Positions 43,124-52,390 of a stretch of DNA of 64,000 bases are shown here, in pieces. Every line of letters starts with the position of its first letter. The first letter of the stretch is position 1. Origin of the DNA: Bog-756 sp963806455 (lineage in GTDB: Bacteria > Actinomycetota > Acidimicrobiia > Acidimicrobiales > RAAP-2); contig CAWDXZ010000005.1 of assembly GCA_963806455.1 (NCBI GenBank), positions 186,001-250,000 of the forward strand, given 5' to 3'. The notes under the pieces were generated by a model. That model did not search any database. It was given only the letters and a program-made list of their open reading frames with translations, and was not told the DNA's origin. The position numbers and the translations under genes were made by a program.

Positions 43124-43701
43124 GAGCTCCTCAACGACGTGTCGCAATAGCCGTCTGAAGCAGACTCCTAACCGCCATCAACGTGGACTCCCGGCGCCCG
43201 CTCCGTACGGAACAAGACCGACGTCTTGAGCTTCCGTTCAGGCTGTACCCGAGGCGTTGAAACTGAGGCGTTCGGCACCCTCAGACTCGGCACCTCAGCG
43301 GTGTGAACGGGTTGTACGCAATACCGCAGCGACCCTCAGTTGAGGGAGTGATCGCTGGGACGAGCGTCCGAACCACACCAGAACAGGCTCCGCACATGAC
43401 CGGACGTCTTGGTTGCTCAGAGTCCTCCGATGAATTTTCGGTACCCACACGATCGGATCGTCAGGATCCCCTGGCCAGGCTCCAGCGCGTCATGAAGACC
43501 CCATCCGCAAGGTGCCGCATCGCGCCCTGCTTCACTCCCCCACCCTTACCTCCCTGCAACGTGGGGCCCGGTACCGGCTAGTCCCCAGGCGCCCCGGATG
43601 CGAGAGGATCAGCGCTCGGGACTCCCGCTTAGCTGGACATTGGCCCCTCCATTTGGCGCGGAAACGGCCCTTCGGATCTACAGGCGTCGTAGGGTCGCGA
43701 C

Positions 43702-44268
43702 GTGCAGTACCTGGCTCTGTTTGCCATCGTCTTCGGAATCAATCTCCTGCCGGCATTCGGGCCACCCACATGGGCCGTGCTTGTCTTTACTCGGCTCCAC
43801 TGGCATCTGAACCCAATCGCCCTTGTCCTGCTCGGGGCGGTGGCTGCCATGAGTGGCCGATACCTCCTGGCTCGGGGTGCGCGCCATTTCAAGGGTCGTA
43901 TGCCCCGTCGGTTGAAGGACAACCTCGAGGACGCTCGGGTGCTGATCGAGCGGAAGAGGATAGGAGCCATCGCTCTGTTCGGGCTTTTCGTGGTGTCGCC
44001 CCTGCCGTCAGCCCAACTCTTCCTGGCTGCGGGCCTGCTCGACTTGCCCCTCGGTCTCCTGACGATGGCCTTCTTCCTCGGTCGCCTGGTCAGCTACTCG
44101 GTCTACGTAGGTGTGGCCACCTTGGCCGATAGGCAGCTCGGGAATGTGCTGGGGCAGGTTTTTGGCTCGCCCTGGTCCATCGCCCTCCAGGTCGTGTTGC
44201 TGGCGGCCGTGTGCCTCTTGCCGATTGTCAATTGGCGACGCTTTCTGGACCGATCATCGGAGAGTTGA
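43702..44268 (+). CDS. Small integral membrane protein, unknown
   Basis: 188 residues from GTG. About five hydrophobic segments (LALFAIVFGINLLPAFGPPT, IALVLLGAVAAMSGRYLLA, IGAIALFGLFVVSPLPSAQLFLAAGL). GINLLPAFGPPTW and SPLPSAQLFLAAGLL recall DedA/SNARE-associated proteins, but I cannot assign it. The 3' end overlaps the convergent P-type ATPase gene by 15 bp. Confidence 0.65.
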   Translation: MQYLALFAIVFGINLLPAFGPPTWAVLVFTRLHWHLNPIALVLLGAVAAMSGRYLLARGARHFKGRMPRRLKDNLEDARVLIERKRIGAIALFGLFVVSPLPSAQLFLAAGLLDLPLGLLTMAFFLGRLVSYSVYVGVATLADRQLGNVLGQVFGSPWSIALQVVLLAAVCLLPIVNWRRFLDRSSES

Positions 44269-46638
44269 CGTTGCGGGTTCTGACCGTGCTGGAGCCACAT
44301 GACGCTCGTGTTGGGGATCGTCGCCGAGCGACAGGTAGTTCTCGTCCTCCTGAGCGGTGTGCAGCTTCAAGATGGCATGGAGGCCATAAAGCAGGCTCCG
44401 CAACTCGGTCAGGTCTACCTCGTCGACCTCGTTCGGCCCGATGTCGTCGAGGAGTTGTCCCAGTTGGCGGATCTGGTGAGTGATCTCGATGTGGGCTCGG
44501 CTCATCGTCGCCATGGGATCTCGTCCTCCGAAGAAGCGGCCGAGTGCTGGATAGAGCTCTAGTTCCTCTGCCTCCTCGTGAGGCTGAATCTCCTCGGTGA
44601 GCATCCGATACACACCCTGCACCTCTTGCAAGGTGGTCTTGGGATCGAGCGAGCCAAGAGCATCAGCGACCTCATGGATGCGACTGATTCCTCGTCGGAT
44701 GGCCACGTGCTCCTCCTGGAACCGCTGAGTCAACAACGAGTCCTCCTCGTCGAGCCGGTTCTCACCTTCTCCCTCGCGCAAGGCACGAAGTGCATTGAGA
44801 ATCACGGCTACGTCTATACCCTCCTGGAGGATCGCGCCCCAGACAGCTGGGAGGAGACCGACGGCAGCGACTCCCATGGCTGCCAAGGAGAGGGCCATGC
44901 CGGCCACCATGCTCTCCAAGGCGATACGTCTAGTACGCCGGGCAATCGCTGCCGCCTCGCCCAGACGGTCGAGGCGATCCATCGTGAGCACTACGTCAGC
45001 GGCTTCGGACGCAGCGGTAGCCCCTCGGGCCCCAAGCGCCACTCCGACATCGGCCAGGGCGAGTGCGGGTGCATCGTTGATGCCGTCGCCGACCATCATT
45101 GTCGGAGCCCGATGCGTCTCGAGATTCACGACGTCGAGTTTCTCGGCCGGGGAACGCTCGGCCAGCACCTCGTCGACTCCAATGACCGCCCCGATGGTCT
45201 CGGCCACGTCGGTCCGGTCGCCGGTCACCATCACGATACGAGCGATCCCGTTCTTTCGAAGGGAACGAAGGGTCCGGGCAGCGTCCGGCCTCAACGGATC
45301 ATCGAATACCAGGACACCGGCTGGGACCCCGTCGATGCCCACAAAGACAGTAAGAGCGCCGTCGAGATGTGCTTTCCGACGCGCGGCGCGGGCCCAAGTC
45401 GGTGCACCGGTCAACCCTGTCCACGACGCCTTCCCGACCGCCACCCGATGTCCGGCCACCGTCCCCCGGATGCCCTGGCCGGGGATTTCCTCCACCTGAT
45501 CCGGGAGCGATAGTTCGCATTTCGCTTCAAGTGCTGACTGGAGCACAGCGCTCGCCAGGACGTGGGGCGAGACCTGGTCCAGGGAGGCGGCCAACTGGAG
45601 TATCCGGCGGGCGGAGATTGACTCGGCGCATACGATGTCGGTCAGCACGGGGTGCCCGGCGGTCATCGTTCCCGTCTTGTCGATCAAAAGCGTCGTACAG
45701 GTGGCAAGACGTTCCAGCACTGCGCCACCTTTGACGATGACACCTCCCTTGGCGGCGCGGGAGAGACCAGACACGAGGGCGACTGGGGCAGCTAGGATAA
45801 GGGGACACGGTGTGGCTACCACCAGAACCGCCACGGCCCGGCTCGCGCCTCCAACAGTCCAGGCTATCCCCGCCGCAACCAGAGTCACCGCAAGGAAAAC
45901 CAGCGCGTAGCGGTCCGCCAGGCGGACCACGGGAGCTTGTGTTCGCTCCGCTTCGGCGACGAGCCGAATCACGCCGGCGTAGGTACTGTCAGTGGCACTG
46001 GTCGTGGCTCGGAGGTCCAGGGGCGACCCGGCGTTGATCACACCACTGCAGACCCGTTCTCCTACCGTCCGTTCGACGGGGAGTGGCTCTCCGGTGAGCG
46101 CCGACTCGTCGAGGACGGCCGAAGCCGAGACGACGGAGCCGTCCACCGGTACCACTTCGCCCGAGGTCACCAGGAGCAGGTCACCAGGTATCACCTCTTC
46201 CAGGGCAACAACGACGAGACCACCGTCCTGGTAGCGGTGAGCGGTCTTTGGCGCTCGCTCGAGCAAGGCCTGGAGCTCCCGGCGGGCCTGGCCGGCAGCC
46301 CACCCTTCGAGGGCCCGACCGCTGGCCAGCATCACGCTGATGACCGCCCCGGCCAGATACTCCCCGACGGCCACCGCGCCTACTAGTGCCAGGAGGGCGA
46401 TGACGTCTACTCCCAGCCGGCCTCGCAGGAGGTTCTCCACCATCGAGTAGAGGGACAGAGCCATGCCGCAACCAGCGACGAAGATCCAGATCAGATTCCC
46501 TTCAGCACCCAACCCAGCCCAATGGAGGAGGCCGCCAGCGACCAATCCATTGATGGTGATCCCGAGGGGCAGGAGCGCTCCTGGCCGCGAAGCCAGCCAC
46601 CGTGACCAGGGGCTTCTATCCACAGTCCAATCGTGCAC
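44254..46638 (-). CDS. P1B-5-type metal ATPase with C-terminal hemerythrin domain
   Basis: 794 residues. P-type ATPase core: LDESALTGEPLPVE (actuator), metal-site motif VVATPCPLILAAP (TPCP, residues 276-279), phosphorylation DKTGT (Asp320), MVGDGINDAPALALADVG. There is no N-terminal heavy-metal domain. Residues about 640-770 are a hemerythrin fold (EEHVAIRRGISRIHE, EIQPHEEAEELELYPAL, RAHIEITHQIRQL, LHAILKLHTAQEDENYLSL) with the expected His/Glu/Asp set. TPC plus hemerythrin defines subgroup P1B-5, where a diiron C-terminal domain has been described; transported metals proposed are Ni(II) and Fe(II). A diiron sensor of O2 or iron could gate metal export. Confidence 0.88.
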   Translation of the reverse strand: MHDWTVDRSPWSRWLASRPGALLPLGITINGLVAGGLLHWAGLGAEGNLIWIFVAGCGMALSLYSMVENLLRGRLGVDVIALLALVGAVAVGEYLAGAVISVMLASGRALEGWAAGQARRELQALLERAPKTAHRYQDGGLVVVALEEVIPGDLLLVTSGEVVPVDGSVVSASAVLDESALTGEPLPVERTVGERVCSGVINAGSPLDLRATTSATDSTYAGVIRLVAEAERTQAPVVRLADRYALVFLAVTLVAAGIAWTVGGASRAVAVLVVATPCPLILAAPVALVSGLSRAAKGGVIVKGGAVLERLATCTTLLIDKTGTMTAGHPVLTDIVCAESISARRILQLAASLDQVSPHVLASAVLQSALEAKCELSLPDQVEEIPGQGIRGTVAGHRVAVGKASWTGLTGAPTWARAARRKAHLDGALTVFVGIDGVPAGVLVFDDPLRPDAARTLRSLRKNGIARIVMVTGDRTDVAETIGAVIGVDEVLAERSPAEKLDVVNLETHRAPTMMVGDGINDAPALALADVGVALGARGATAASEAADVVLTMDRLDRLGEAAAIARRTRRIALESMVAGMALSLAAMGVAAVGLLPAVWGAILQEGIDVAVILNALRALREGEGENRLDEEDSLLTQRFQEEHVAIRRGISRIHEVADALGSLDPKTTLQEVQGVYRMLTEEIQPHEEAEELELYPALGRFFGGRDPMATMSRAHIEITHQIRQLGQLLDDIGPNEVDEVDLTELRSLLYGLHAILKLHTAQEDENYLSLGDDPQHERHVAPARSEPATSTLR

Positions 46639-46754
46639 CAGGCCAGCGCCTGGGCGTAGGGCCGAAAGTCAGCAGCACGGTGAAGACTAATGGCGTTCGT
46701 CGCAGCGTCCGATTCGTCCGGCAATGCCCAGGCTGGCGACACCGTGAATTCTGG

Positions 46755-47060
46755 TTACGACGGGTGGGCAGGAAGTAGCCGCCACTGAGTCCGTCGAGCG
46801 CTCGATGAACGCGCCAAGCGACATGCACGAAACCACGGCGACAGGACGTTCGGCGGTTGAGTTGCCTCGGTGCCCGCGGAGGGGCACTCGGTGATCACCG
46901 CTCGGATCTGCTCGGTGAGCCCGTCGTCGCTGACCAGCGTCTTCGGGCCAGGTCTCACCCCGAGGGCGTCCCCCCGGGACCGGCGGTGATAGATCGTCGA
47001 TCGGGGAGCTTGAGTCACCCGACAGACGGTCGCCAGGGGAATCTCCATCTCCGCGCTCAC
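46755..47060 (-). pseudogene. IS3-family OrfB, truncated
   Basis: About 100 codons. The N-terminal RVTQAPRSTIYHRRSRG and LTEQIRAVITECP match the start of IS3 OrfB (HTH_21 region), overlapping the orfA stop. After residue 65 similarity is lost and no rve core follows, so most of orfB is deleted. Confidence 0.65.
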
Positions 47061-47404
47061 CTCGGCCGCAACTGCTGTGGCATCTGGAGCCCCCTTTTTT
47101 CGGCCACCTTCTTCCAGATCTCGTTCTCCAAGGTCAGCTCGCCGATCTTGCGTTCGGCGTCACGGAGTCTCCGGTCCTCCTCGGTGGTGGCCCGCTTGCC
47201 TTTGAGGCCCTCCTTGCCGGCGTCGAGGAACTCGTCCCGCCAGGCGGCCAGCCGATGCGCTTCGACGCCAACCTCACGGCTCACCTCCTCGAGCTTCTCG
47301 CCCCGCAGGAGTCGGAGCACCACGTCCAGCTTTTTGCTCGCTGACCACCGGTTCTTGGACCGGAAGTCAGTCGATCCCTCGTCGTTCACCGTCATGAGAG
47401 CCAT
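47057..47404 (-). CDS. IS3-family transposase OrfA of a truncated element
   Basis: 115 residues: NRWSASKKLDVVLRLLRGEKLEEVSREVGVEAHRLAAWRDEFL is the helix-turn-helix, followed by a coiled coil (EEDRRLRDAERKIGELTLENEI). It belongs to a different IS3 subgroup from the copies at 12.9 and 60.2 kb. orfB is broken, so this is an inactive remnant. Confidence 0.8.
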   Translation of the reverse strand: MALMTVNDEGSTDFRSKNRWSASKKLDVVLRLLRGEKLEEVSREVGVEAHRLAAWRDEFLDAGKEGLKGKRATTEEDRRLRDAERKIGELTLENEIWKKVAEKRGLQMPQQLRPR

Positions 47405-47715
47405 GATGGCTCCTCTCTATCCGGTGTCCAACTTCCTCGGGTGCGCGCCACCGTCAGTTCTTCTTGCGCTGCCCCTTCTTCCTCCCGGCCGGCGACGAAA
47501 TCTGCGGTCCTTGCCACTCCCGCCACTTCGGTCCTCCCCACGGGGTCCGGTCCTCGTCAATTCACTGTGACTGGGGCAAGTTTGGCGGCCGGTAGCTGGC
47601 TGACAGTAGGTCTGCACCCCACGACCGAGCCCATTCAAGTGCAGGCGACAGCCAGAGTGCCGTTGGACGTGTGCCCGGCTGGTCTCGATGGCGAGATTGC
47701 CGGAAACAGACTGGG

Positions 47716-49151
47716 TTCAATCAGTGGACGCAACACCGGTCTCTTGTTGAGATCGTAGGTCCTGATCGAGCGTCTCCGCTGGCGTCTTCCAACCGAGTGT
47801 CTTGCGGGGCCTCGTGTTGAGCGCGTGAGCAACGGCTTCGATCTCTTCGGCGCTCCATCGAGATAGGTCGGTGCCCTTTGGGAAGTACTGACGAAGCAGG
47901 CCATTGGTGTTCTCGTTCGTCCCGCGCTGCCACGGACTGCGCGGGTCGGCGAAGTAGACGGGGAGACCTGTCTCGATTGTGAATTGGGCGTGTGCCGACA
48001 TCTCCTTGCCGCGGTCCCATGTCAACGATCGGTACAGCTGTTCGGGAAGCGTGGTGATCGTTGACGCGAGAGCGTCCTTCATCGTGTTTGCTCCATAGCC
48101 GGCTAGCGCCGGCCCGTTCCTAGGTGTGTGCTTGTGGCGATAGCCCTCCTCGCGAGGAAGATGGATCAACATCGTGAACCTGCTCGTGCGCTCGACGAGT
48201 GTTCCGATTGCGGAGCGTTCCAACCCGATAAGAAGGTCCCCTTCCCAGTGCCCAGGCACAGCGCGATCTTCGGCCTCGGGCGGGCGCTCGCTGATCATGA
48301 CCTCGGGCGTGACATGTGCCCAGGCTTGGCGTCTCGCCCTGCTCCGCGGAACACGAAGAGCACGGCCGGTGCGCAGGCAGGCGACCAACTCGCGCTTGAG
48401 GGCACCGCGGCTTTGGACGTAAAGGGACTGGTAGATCGCCTCGTGGCTAATCCGCATAGAAACATCATGGGGGAAATCGACCTCGAGTCGGTTCGCGATC
48501 TGCTCGGGGCTCCAAGCGCTGACCCAGCGGCGATCCTTTCGGTGTGGCTTGCCTCTGCCCTTCCATGGTGCAGTGGCGGGACCTTCAACAGGAGTTCCGT
48601 CCGGGCGGTGGACCCGACCAGCTAGCCGCTCCTGCACGTAGTGGCGCAGCGGATCGTTGGTGAGGAGCTTGGCAGTCTTTGGACGCCGGGCCACGAGCTC
48701 GGCCTTCCATTGAGCCACCGATGCTCGGTATTCGAGTTTGCCGCCTCGAGTGGCAGCGTTACGACGGAGTTCCCTCGAGATCGTCGAAGGTTCCCGCCCC
48801 AGTTGCCGTCCGATCTCTCTGATCCCAGCTCCTTGCGCCTTCAAGATCGCGATCTCTTCCCGTTCATGAAAGGACAGATAGCGGCCGGTGGTTGGTGACA
48901 GATCGATTGGCATGCCGCCACGATGCCGGAACCAGCGAGCACCCACTGCCGGAGACACGCCGACGGTGCTTGCGGCCGCGTCGGTCGTGATCCCCGTGGC
49001 GATCTGACGCCAAAACTTCTGTTCGACCTCCCGCCGAAGGGACGGTGCCCCCGGAGACTTCATGAGGGATCGCCCCGTCAACTCCTTCATCCACCCAGCT
49101 GGCCTGCCCATCGGCACCTCCATCATCGAGGTGTTGCGACGACCAATTGAA
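47716..49151. mobile_element. IS30-family element
   Basis: Inverted repeats at 47716-47737 and 49130-49151 match in 18 of 22 positions (TTCAAT...GCAACACC). A TT at each junction (47716-47717, 49152-49153) may be a 2-bp target duplication. It splits the gene at 47441-49623. Confidence 0.8.
47717..49111 (-). CDS. IS30-family transposase
   Basis: 464 residues from ATG 49111, with GGAGG just upstream; a longer frame would begin outside the element. HTH_38 region (YLSFHEREEIAILKAQGAGIREIGRQLGREPSTISREL), then the DDE core: Asp in GHWEGDLLIG, Asp in LTWDRGKEM and Glu in RGTNENTNGLLRQYFPKG. The stop codon sits in the terminal repeat. The frame is intact, so it may be active. Confidence 0.9.
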   Translation of the reverse strand: MGRPAGWMKELTGRSLMKSPGAPSLRREVEQKFWRQIATGITTDAAASTVGVSPAVGARWFRHRGGMPIDLSPTTGRYLSFHEREEIAILKAQGAGIREIGRQLGREPSTISRELRRNAATRGGKLEYRASVAQWKAELVARRPKTAKLLTNDPLRHYVQERLAGRVHRPDGTPVEGPATAPWKGRGKPHRKDRRWVSAWSPEQIANRLEVDFPHDVSMRISHEAIYQSLYVQSRGALKRELVACLRTGRALRVPRSRARRQAWAHVTPEVMISERPPEAEDRAVPGHWEGDLLIGLERSAIGTLVERTSRFTMLIHLPREEGYRHKHTPRNGPALAGYGANTMKDALASTITTLPEQLYRSLTWDRGKEMSAHAQFTIETGLPVYFADPRSPWQRGTNENTNGLLRQYFPKGTDLSRWSAEEIEAVAHALNTRPRKTLGWKTPAETLDQDLRSQQETGVASTD

Positions 49152-49660
49152 TTCACCCAGTTCCTGGCCTTCAGTTTTCGGCTTTCCATCCTGTATGCCT
49201 CTTGCGGCGTCGGGAGCTACCGTGCTTCCCGCCACAGCCGGCATGACCCATGTGGTTTTTGCGATTGGCCCGGCGGCAATGGCCGGAGACGTTCCGCTGA
49301 CTGTTCAGGTCGCCTACAACGCCATTGACTCCTTCGTCGAGATCATCCCACCCGTAGGCGGAGATGGGACTGACATTAGGGTCGTATACACACCGAAATC
49401 TGCGACAACAGGAGCAGTTGCGAATCTCGTCGGGCAGTTGCGCTCTGCACCCGGTTATTCGGTTGCCGTCCTGCAAAACGGTAAGGATCTCACAAAACCG
49501 TCGATGTGCGACTTCGGCTCCGAGATCTCCTGCGTCGGCGGTGTCACGCCATCCGAACCAGTGGAAGTGCACCTAATCGGGCCGAGTACACCACCCGTCA
49601 TGCTTTCTCTGGCTTGGAGTTAGACGGCCACGATGGCTGATGGCGGAGAAATAGTCAAGA

Positions 49661-51051
49661 CCTGTGGATGAGAATCTGACCGACTACGCGGCGACCTCCT
49701 TGTTCTGTTCGTCGGTTCGCTCGACCATCACCCCCTTCTCGAACGTCACACCGGCACGGACCAGCGCGACCAGGTGGGAGGCGTTGACCATGCGCCACCG
49801 GGTCTGGGCCTGCTCGATCAGCTTGTAGGCCATGGCGAGGCCTGCGGCCCGTGAGCCCGGTCCCTTGGTCACCTTGGTGCGCAGCCGCACGGTGGCGAAG
49901 GTGGACTCGATGGGATTGGTGGTCTTCAGGTGGACCCAATGCTCGGCCGGCAAGGTGTAGAAGGCGAGCAGCTCCTCCCGGTCCTTGTCGAGCTTCTCGG
50001 TGGCCTTGGGCCATTTGGCCTCATACTCCTTCACGAACTGGTCGAGGGCCTTCTCGGCGTGCTCACGGTCCTCGGCGTCACGGACCTCTTTGAGGGCAGC
50101 ACGGGCAGCGGGCTGGGCCGACTTCGGGAGTGCGTTCATGACGTTCGCCATCTTGTGCACCCAGCACCGCTGGTGGCTGGTCTCGGGGAAGACCTCGGAA
50201 AGGGCTCCCCAGAAGCCGAGGGCCCCGTCACCGACGGCGAGCACCGGTGCGGTCATGCCCCGTCGCTTCAGTCCCCGCAGAACGTCGGCCCAGGACTCGC
50301 TCGACTCCCGGTGGCCGTCACTGATCGAGACCAGCTCCTTCGTCCCGTCACTGCGTACACCCACGATGACCAGGGCACACAGCCGGGCCTCCTCCAGGCG
50401 GACGTTGAAGTGGATCCCGTCGGCGTACACGTAGACGTAGTCAACATCCTTCAGCGACCGGTGGGCGAACTGGTCCCGTTCACGCTGCCACTCGGTGGTC
50501 AGCCGGGTGATCACCGAGGCGGACAGCCCGGCACTCGAGCCGAAGAACTCCTCCAGGGCGGGCACGAAGTCACCCGAGCTCATCCCGTGGAGGTACATCA
50601 ACGGCAGCACCTCGGCCACCTTCGGGGACTTCCTCGCCCACGGCGGCAGGATCGATGACCGGAACCGCAGCTTCTCCCCGGTCACCTCGTCCACCCGGCG
50701 GTCGTCCACCCGGGGAGCGCGGACTTCGATGGGCCCGGCCCCGGTGACGAGTGTCCGAGCCACGGCGTGGCCGTTGCGCACCACCAGGCGGTGGCCCTGG
50801 TCGTCAACCTCGTGGATAAGGCTCGAGATGTAGCCGTCGACCTCGGCTTCCAGAGCGGCAGCCAGCATCCGCCTCGCCCCTTCGGCGACCAGTTCGTCCA
50901 GCGTGGCCGACAGCTCCGCGTCCGCGACCGAATCAGGATGTACTCTCAGCATTGGCGTCCCTTCCTCGCCGGCGTTCCACCGCCAGCGTCTCTTCGATTT
51001 GTTCAAAGAGGAAGGTACGTCGCGCCCTCGGTCAGGTGGTGCATCCACAAG
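49661..51051. mobile_element. IS256-family element
   Basis: Partial inverted repeats CTGTGGATG...CTGACC at 49661-49681 and the complement at 51030-51051 bracket one transposase gene. Target duplication was not found, so the ends are approximate by a few bases. Confidence 0.7.
49684..50952 (-). CDS. IS256-family transposase
   Basis: 422 residues from ATG 50952 (GGAAGGGA upstream). Mutator-type transposase: EGARRMLAAALEAEVDGYI at the N-terminus, Asp in YVYADGIHFNVR, Asp in AVGDGALGFW, HQRCWVHKMANVMNALPK, and Glu in NPIESTFATVRLRTK. Complete and probably active. Confidence 0.92.
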   Translation of the reverse strand: MLRVHPDSVADAELSATLDELVAEGARRMLAAALEAEVDGYISSLIHEVDDQGHRLVVRNGHAVARTLVTGAGPIEVRAPRVDDRRVDEVTGEKLRFRSSILPPWARKSPKVAEVLPLMYLHGMSSGDFVPALEEFFGSSAGLSASVITRLTTEWQRERDQFAHRSLKDVDYVYVYADGIHFNVRLEEARLCALVIVGVRSDGTKELVSISDGHRESSESWADVLRGLKRRGMTAPVLAVGDGALGFWGALSEVFPETSHQRCWVHKMANVMNALPKSAQPAARAALKEVRDAEDREHAEKALDQFVKEYEAKWPKATEKLDKDREELLAFYTLPAEHWVHLKTTNPIESTFATVRLRTKVTKGPGSRAAGLAMAYKLIEQAQTRWRMVNASHLVALVRAGVTFEKGVMVERTDEQNKEVAA

Positions 51052-51176
51052 TTCTGGTTATAACTCCTGATGGCGTCGAAGGGTGCCGAGGCCCCAAGAG
51101 TTGTCCACGGGAGACACTCGATTGTCTGCACGACCTCACCGGGAGGGTGACATTGGGATCGGCAACTCGACAGGCG

Positions 51177-52151
51177 TCAGGTTGAGCGGTTCAGCATATC
51201 CAGGAGCTGGTCCTCCCCGATCGACGCCGGCTCGGACCGTTGGCGTGCGAGCTGGTTGGCCAACTTCTGGACGAGAGCATTGGCTGGTGTCGGCACGCCG
51301 TGCAGGCGACCGATCAGCACTATTTCTCCATTGAGATAGTCGGTCTCGATGGCGCCTGTGGAACGAGCCAGGCTTTGCCAGGATGAACTGCCCCTGCGGG
51401 GCCGGTCTCCTACCGGGCGAACACTCAGAAGGTCGCCCCGCCGGAGAGTGTCCTCCTCCGTTCCCACATACTCAATCCCGGCTGCTTCGAGGCAAGCAAC
51501 GCCCTCCTGTCGTACCAGTTTTGCGACCTCACCAAAGCGGGCACGGCCGCCGCAGATTGCTTCGACGCCGTTGCCCAGATTCATGAGGAGTTTGCCCCAC
51601 TTCCAACGGGCAATGTCGCCTCGCACCTCCGAGTTGAACGTCGAGTCGGCGAGCGCCGATGCGACGGCGGGGGCCAAGGTGTCTTGCCCCTGTGGCCAAC
51701 GGCCTACATCGAGCAGCCCGGTGACAGGGTGGGAGTGAGCCTGAACGACTCCGGGCTGGAGATGTGTGGCGGGACACATCACGCAGATGCCATAGACGAC
51801 GGGGAACGAGCGCAAGGCGATCCGTTCGTTCTCGACGCCGTTCTGAGCGCAGAAGATGGGCAGTCTGGTAGGGGCAACGGAGGCGAGCGCCCGAATCGCA
51901 TCGGCGGTGTCCTGGCTCTTTGTAGCGAGGATTACGGCGTCGTCATCCCGGAAGTCGATGGCAGCGGGTGATTCCACTGCTGGGACCGGCAACAGGACCG
52001 CCCCCTCGGGTGATTCGAGACGGAGGCCACCATGGGACAGTGCGTCGAGATGCTCACCTCTGGCGATCAGGACCACCTCATGTCCGTATTCGGTGAGACG
52101 CCCTCCTATAACGCCACCAATCGCCCCAGCCCCCAAGACGATGAAACGCAT
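51177..52151 (-). CDS. panE: 2-dehydropantoate 2-reductase (ketopantoate reductase)
   Basis: 324 residues from ATG 52151. Rossmann motif MRFIVLGAGAIGGVIGGRL, then ATKSQDTADAI, FCAQNGVENE and KWGKLLMNLGNGVEAI, the ApbA/PanE signature with its Lys, Asn and Glu. It reduces ketopantoate with NADPH in pantothenate synthesis; members in accessory regions can act on other 2-oxo acids. The IS1380 element sits about 120 bp upstream of its start and probably changed its promoter. Confidence 0.85.
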   Translation of the reverse strand: MRFIVLGAGAIGGVIGGRLTEYGHEVVLIARGEHLDALSHGGLRLESPEGAVLLPVPAVESPAAIDFRDDDAVILATKSQDTADAIRALASVAPTRLPIFCAQNGVENERIALRSFPVVYGICVMCPATHLQPGVVQAHSHPVTGLLDVGRWPQGQDTLAPAVASALADSTFNSEVRGDIARWKWGKLLMNLGNGVEAICGGRARFGEVAKLVRQEGVACLEAAGIEYVGTEEDTLRRGDLLSVRPVGDRPRRGSSSWQSLARSTGAIETDYLNGEIVLIGRLHGVPTPANALVQKLANQLARQRSEPASIGEDQLLDMLNRST

Positions 52152-52321
52152 GACCAAGAGCTTCCCATCGAAATGGGGCGTGGTGCTGAGGTGCAGGACC
52201 CCAATTATTGGGCCACGGTAATGAGAGTTCTGATCTCGCTGGGTTAACGTGCCCGGATCAGTCCAGCTAACCCCGATCATTCACGAATCGCCGTGAACTG
52301 ACGGCGCGCATCCGCGGAAAG

Positions 52322-52381
52322 GCCCTCCTGGGAAGGGAAACTGGGCTTGCTGAAGGTCCAGAGTCTCCCAACCAGGAGGGC
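52322..52381 (+). promoter_or_regulatory. Hairpin hiding the transposase ribosome-binding site (IS1380 A)
   Basis: GCCCTCCTGG (52322-52331) is the exact complement of CCAGGAGGGC (52372-52381), which contains the ribosome-binding site AGGAGGG 10 bases before ATG 52391. Confidence 0.65.
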
Positions 52382-52390
52382 ACGTCCAAG

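Larger units (their letters stand above)
42652..43701. other. Gene-poor stretch with decayed remnants
   Basis: About 1 kb with no intact gene. It holds a surface-repeat remnant (42971-43123), two copies of the dispersed 30-nt motif (42913 and 43216) and otherwise no recognisable coding signal on either strand. It separates the recombinase unit from the metal ATPase pair. Confidence 0.5.
47441..49623 (+). pseudogene. Secreted-type protein gene split by IS30
   Basis: The first part (47441-47715) ends ...QFTVTGASLAAGSWLTVGLH...LDGEIAGNRL-G and the second (49152-49623) begins SPSSWPSVFGFPSCMP and ends VMLSLAWS. Joining 47715 to 49152 gives CTG GGT TCA CCC in frame, so one gene of at least 248 codons was interrupted. 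The sequence is rich in Thr/Val/Gly like an extracellular beta domain. The 5' end may be lost to the IS3 remnant upstream. Function unknown. Confidence 0.6.
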
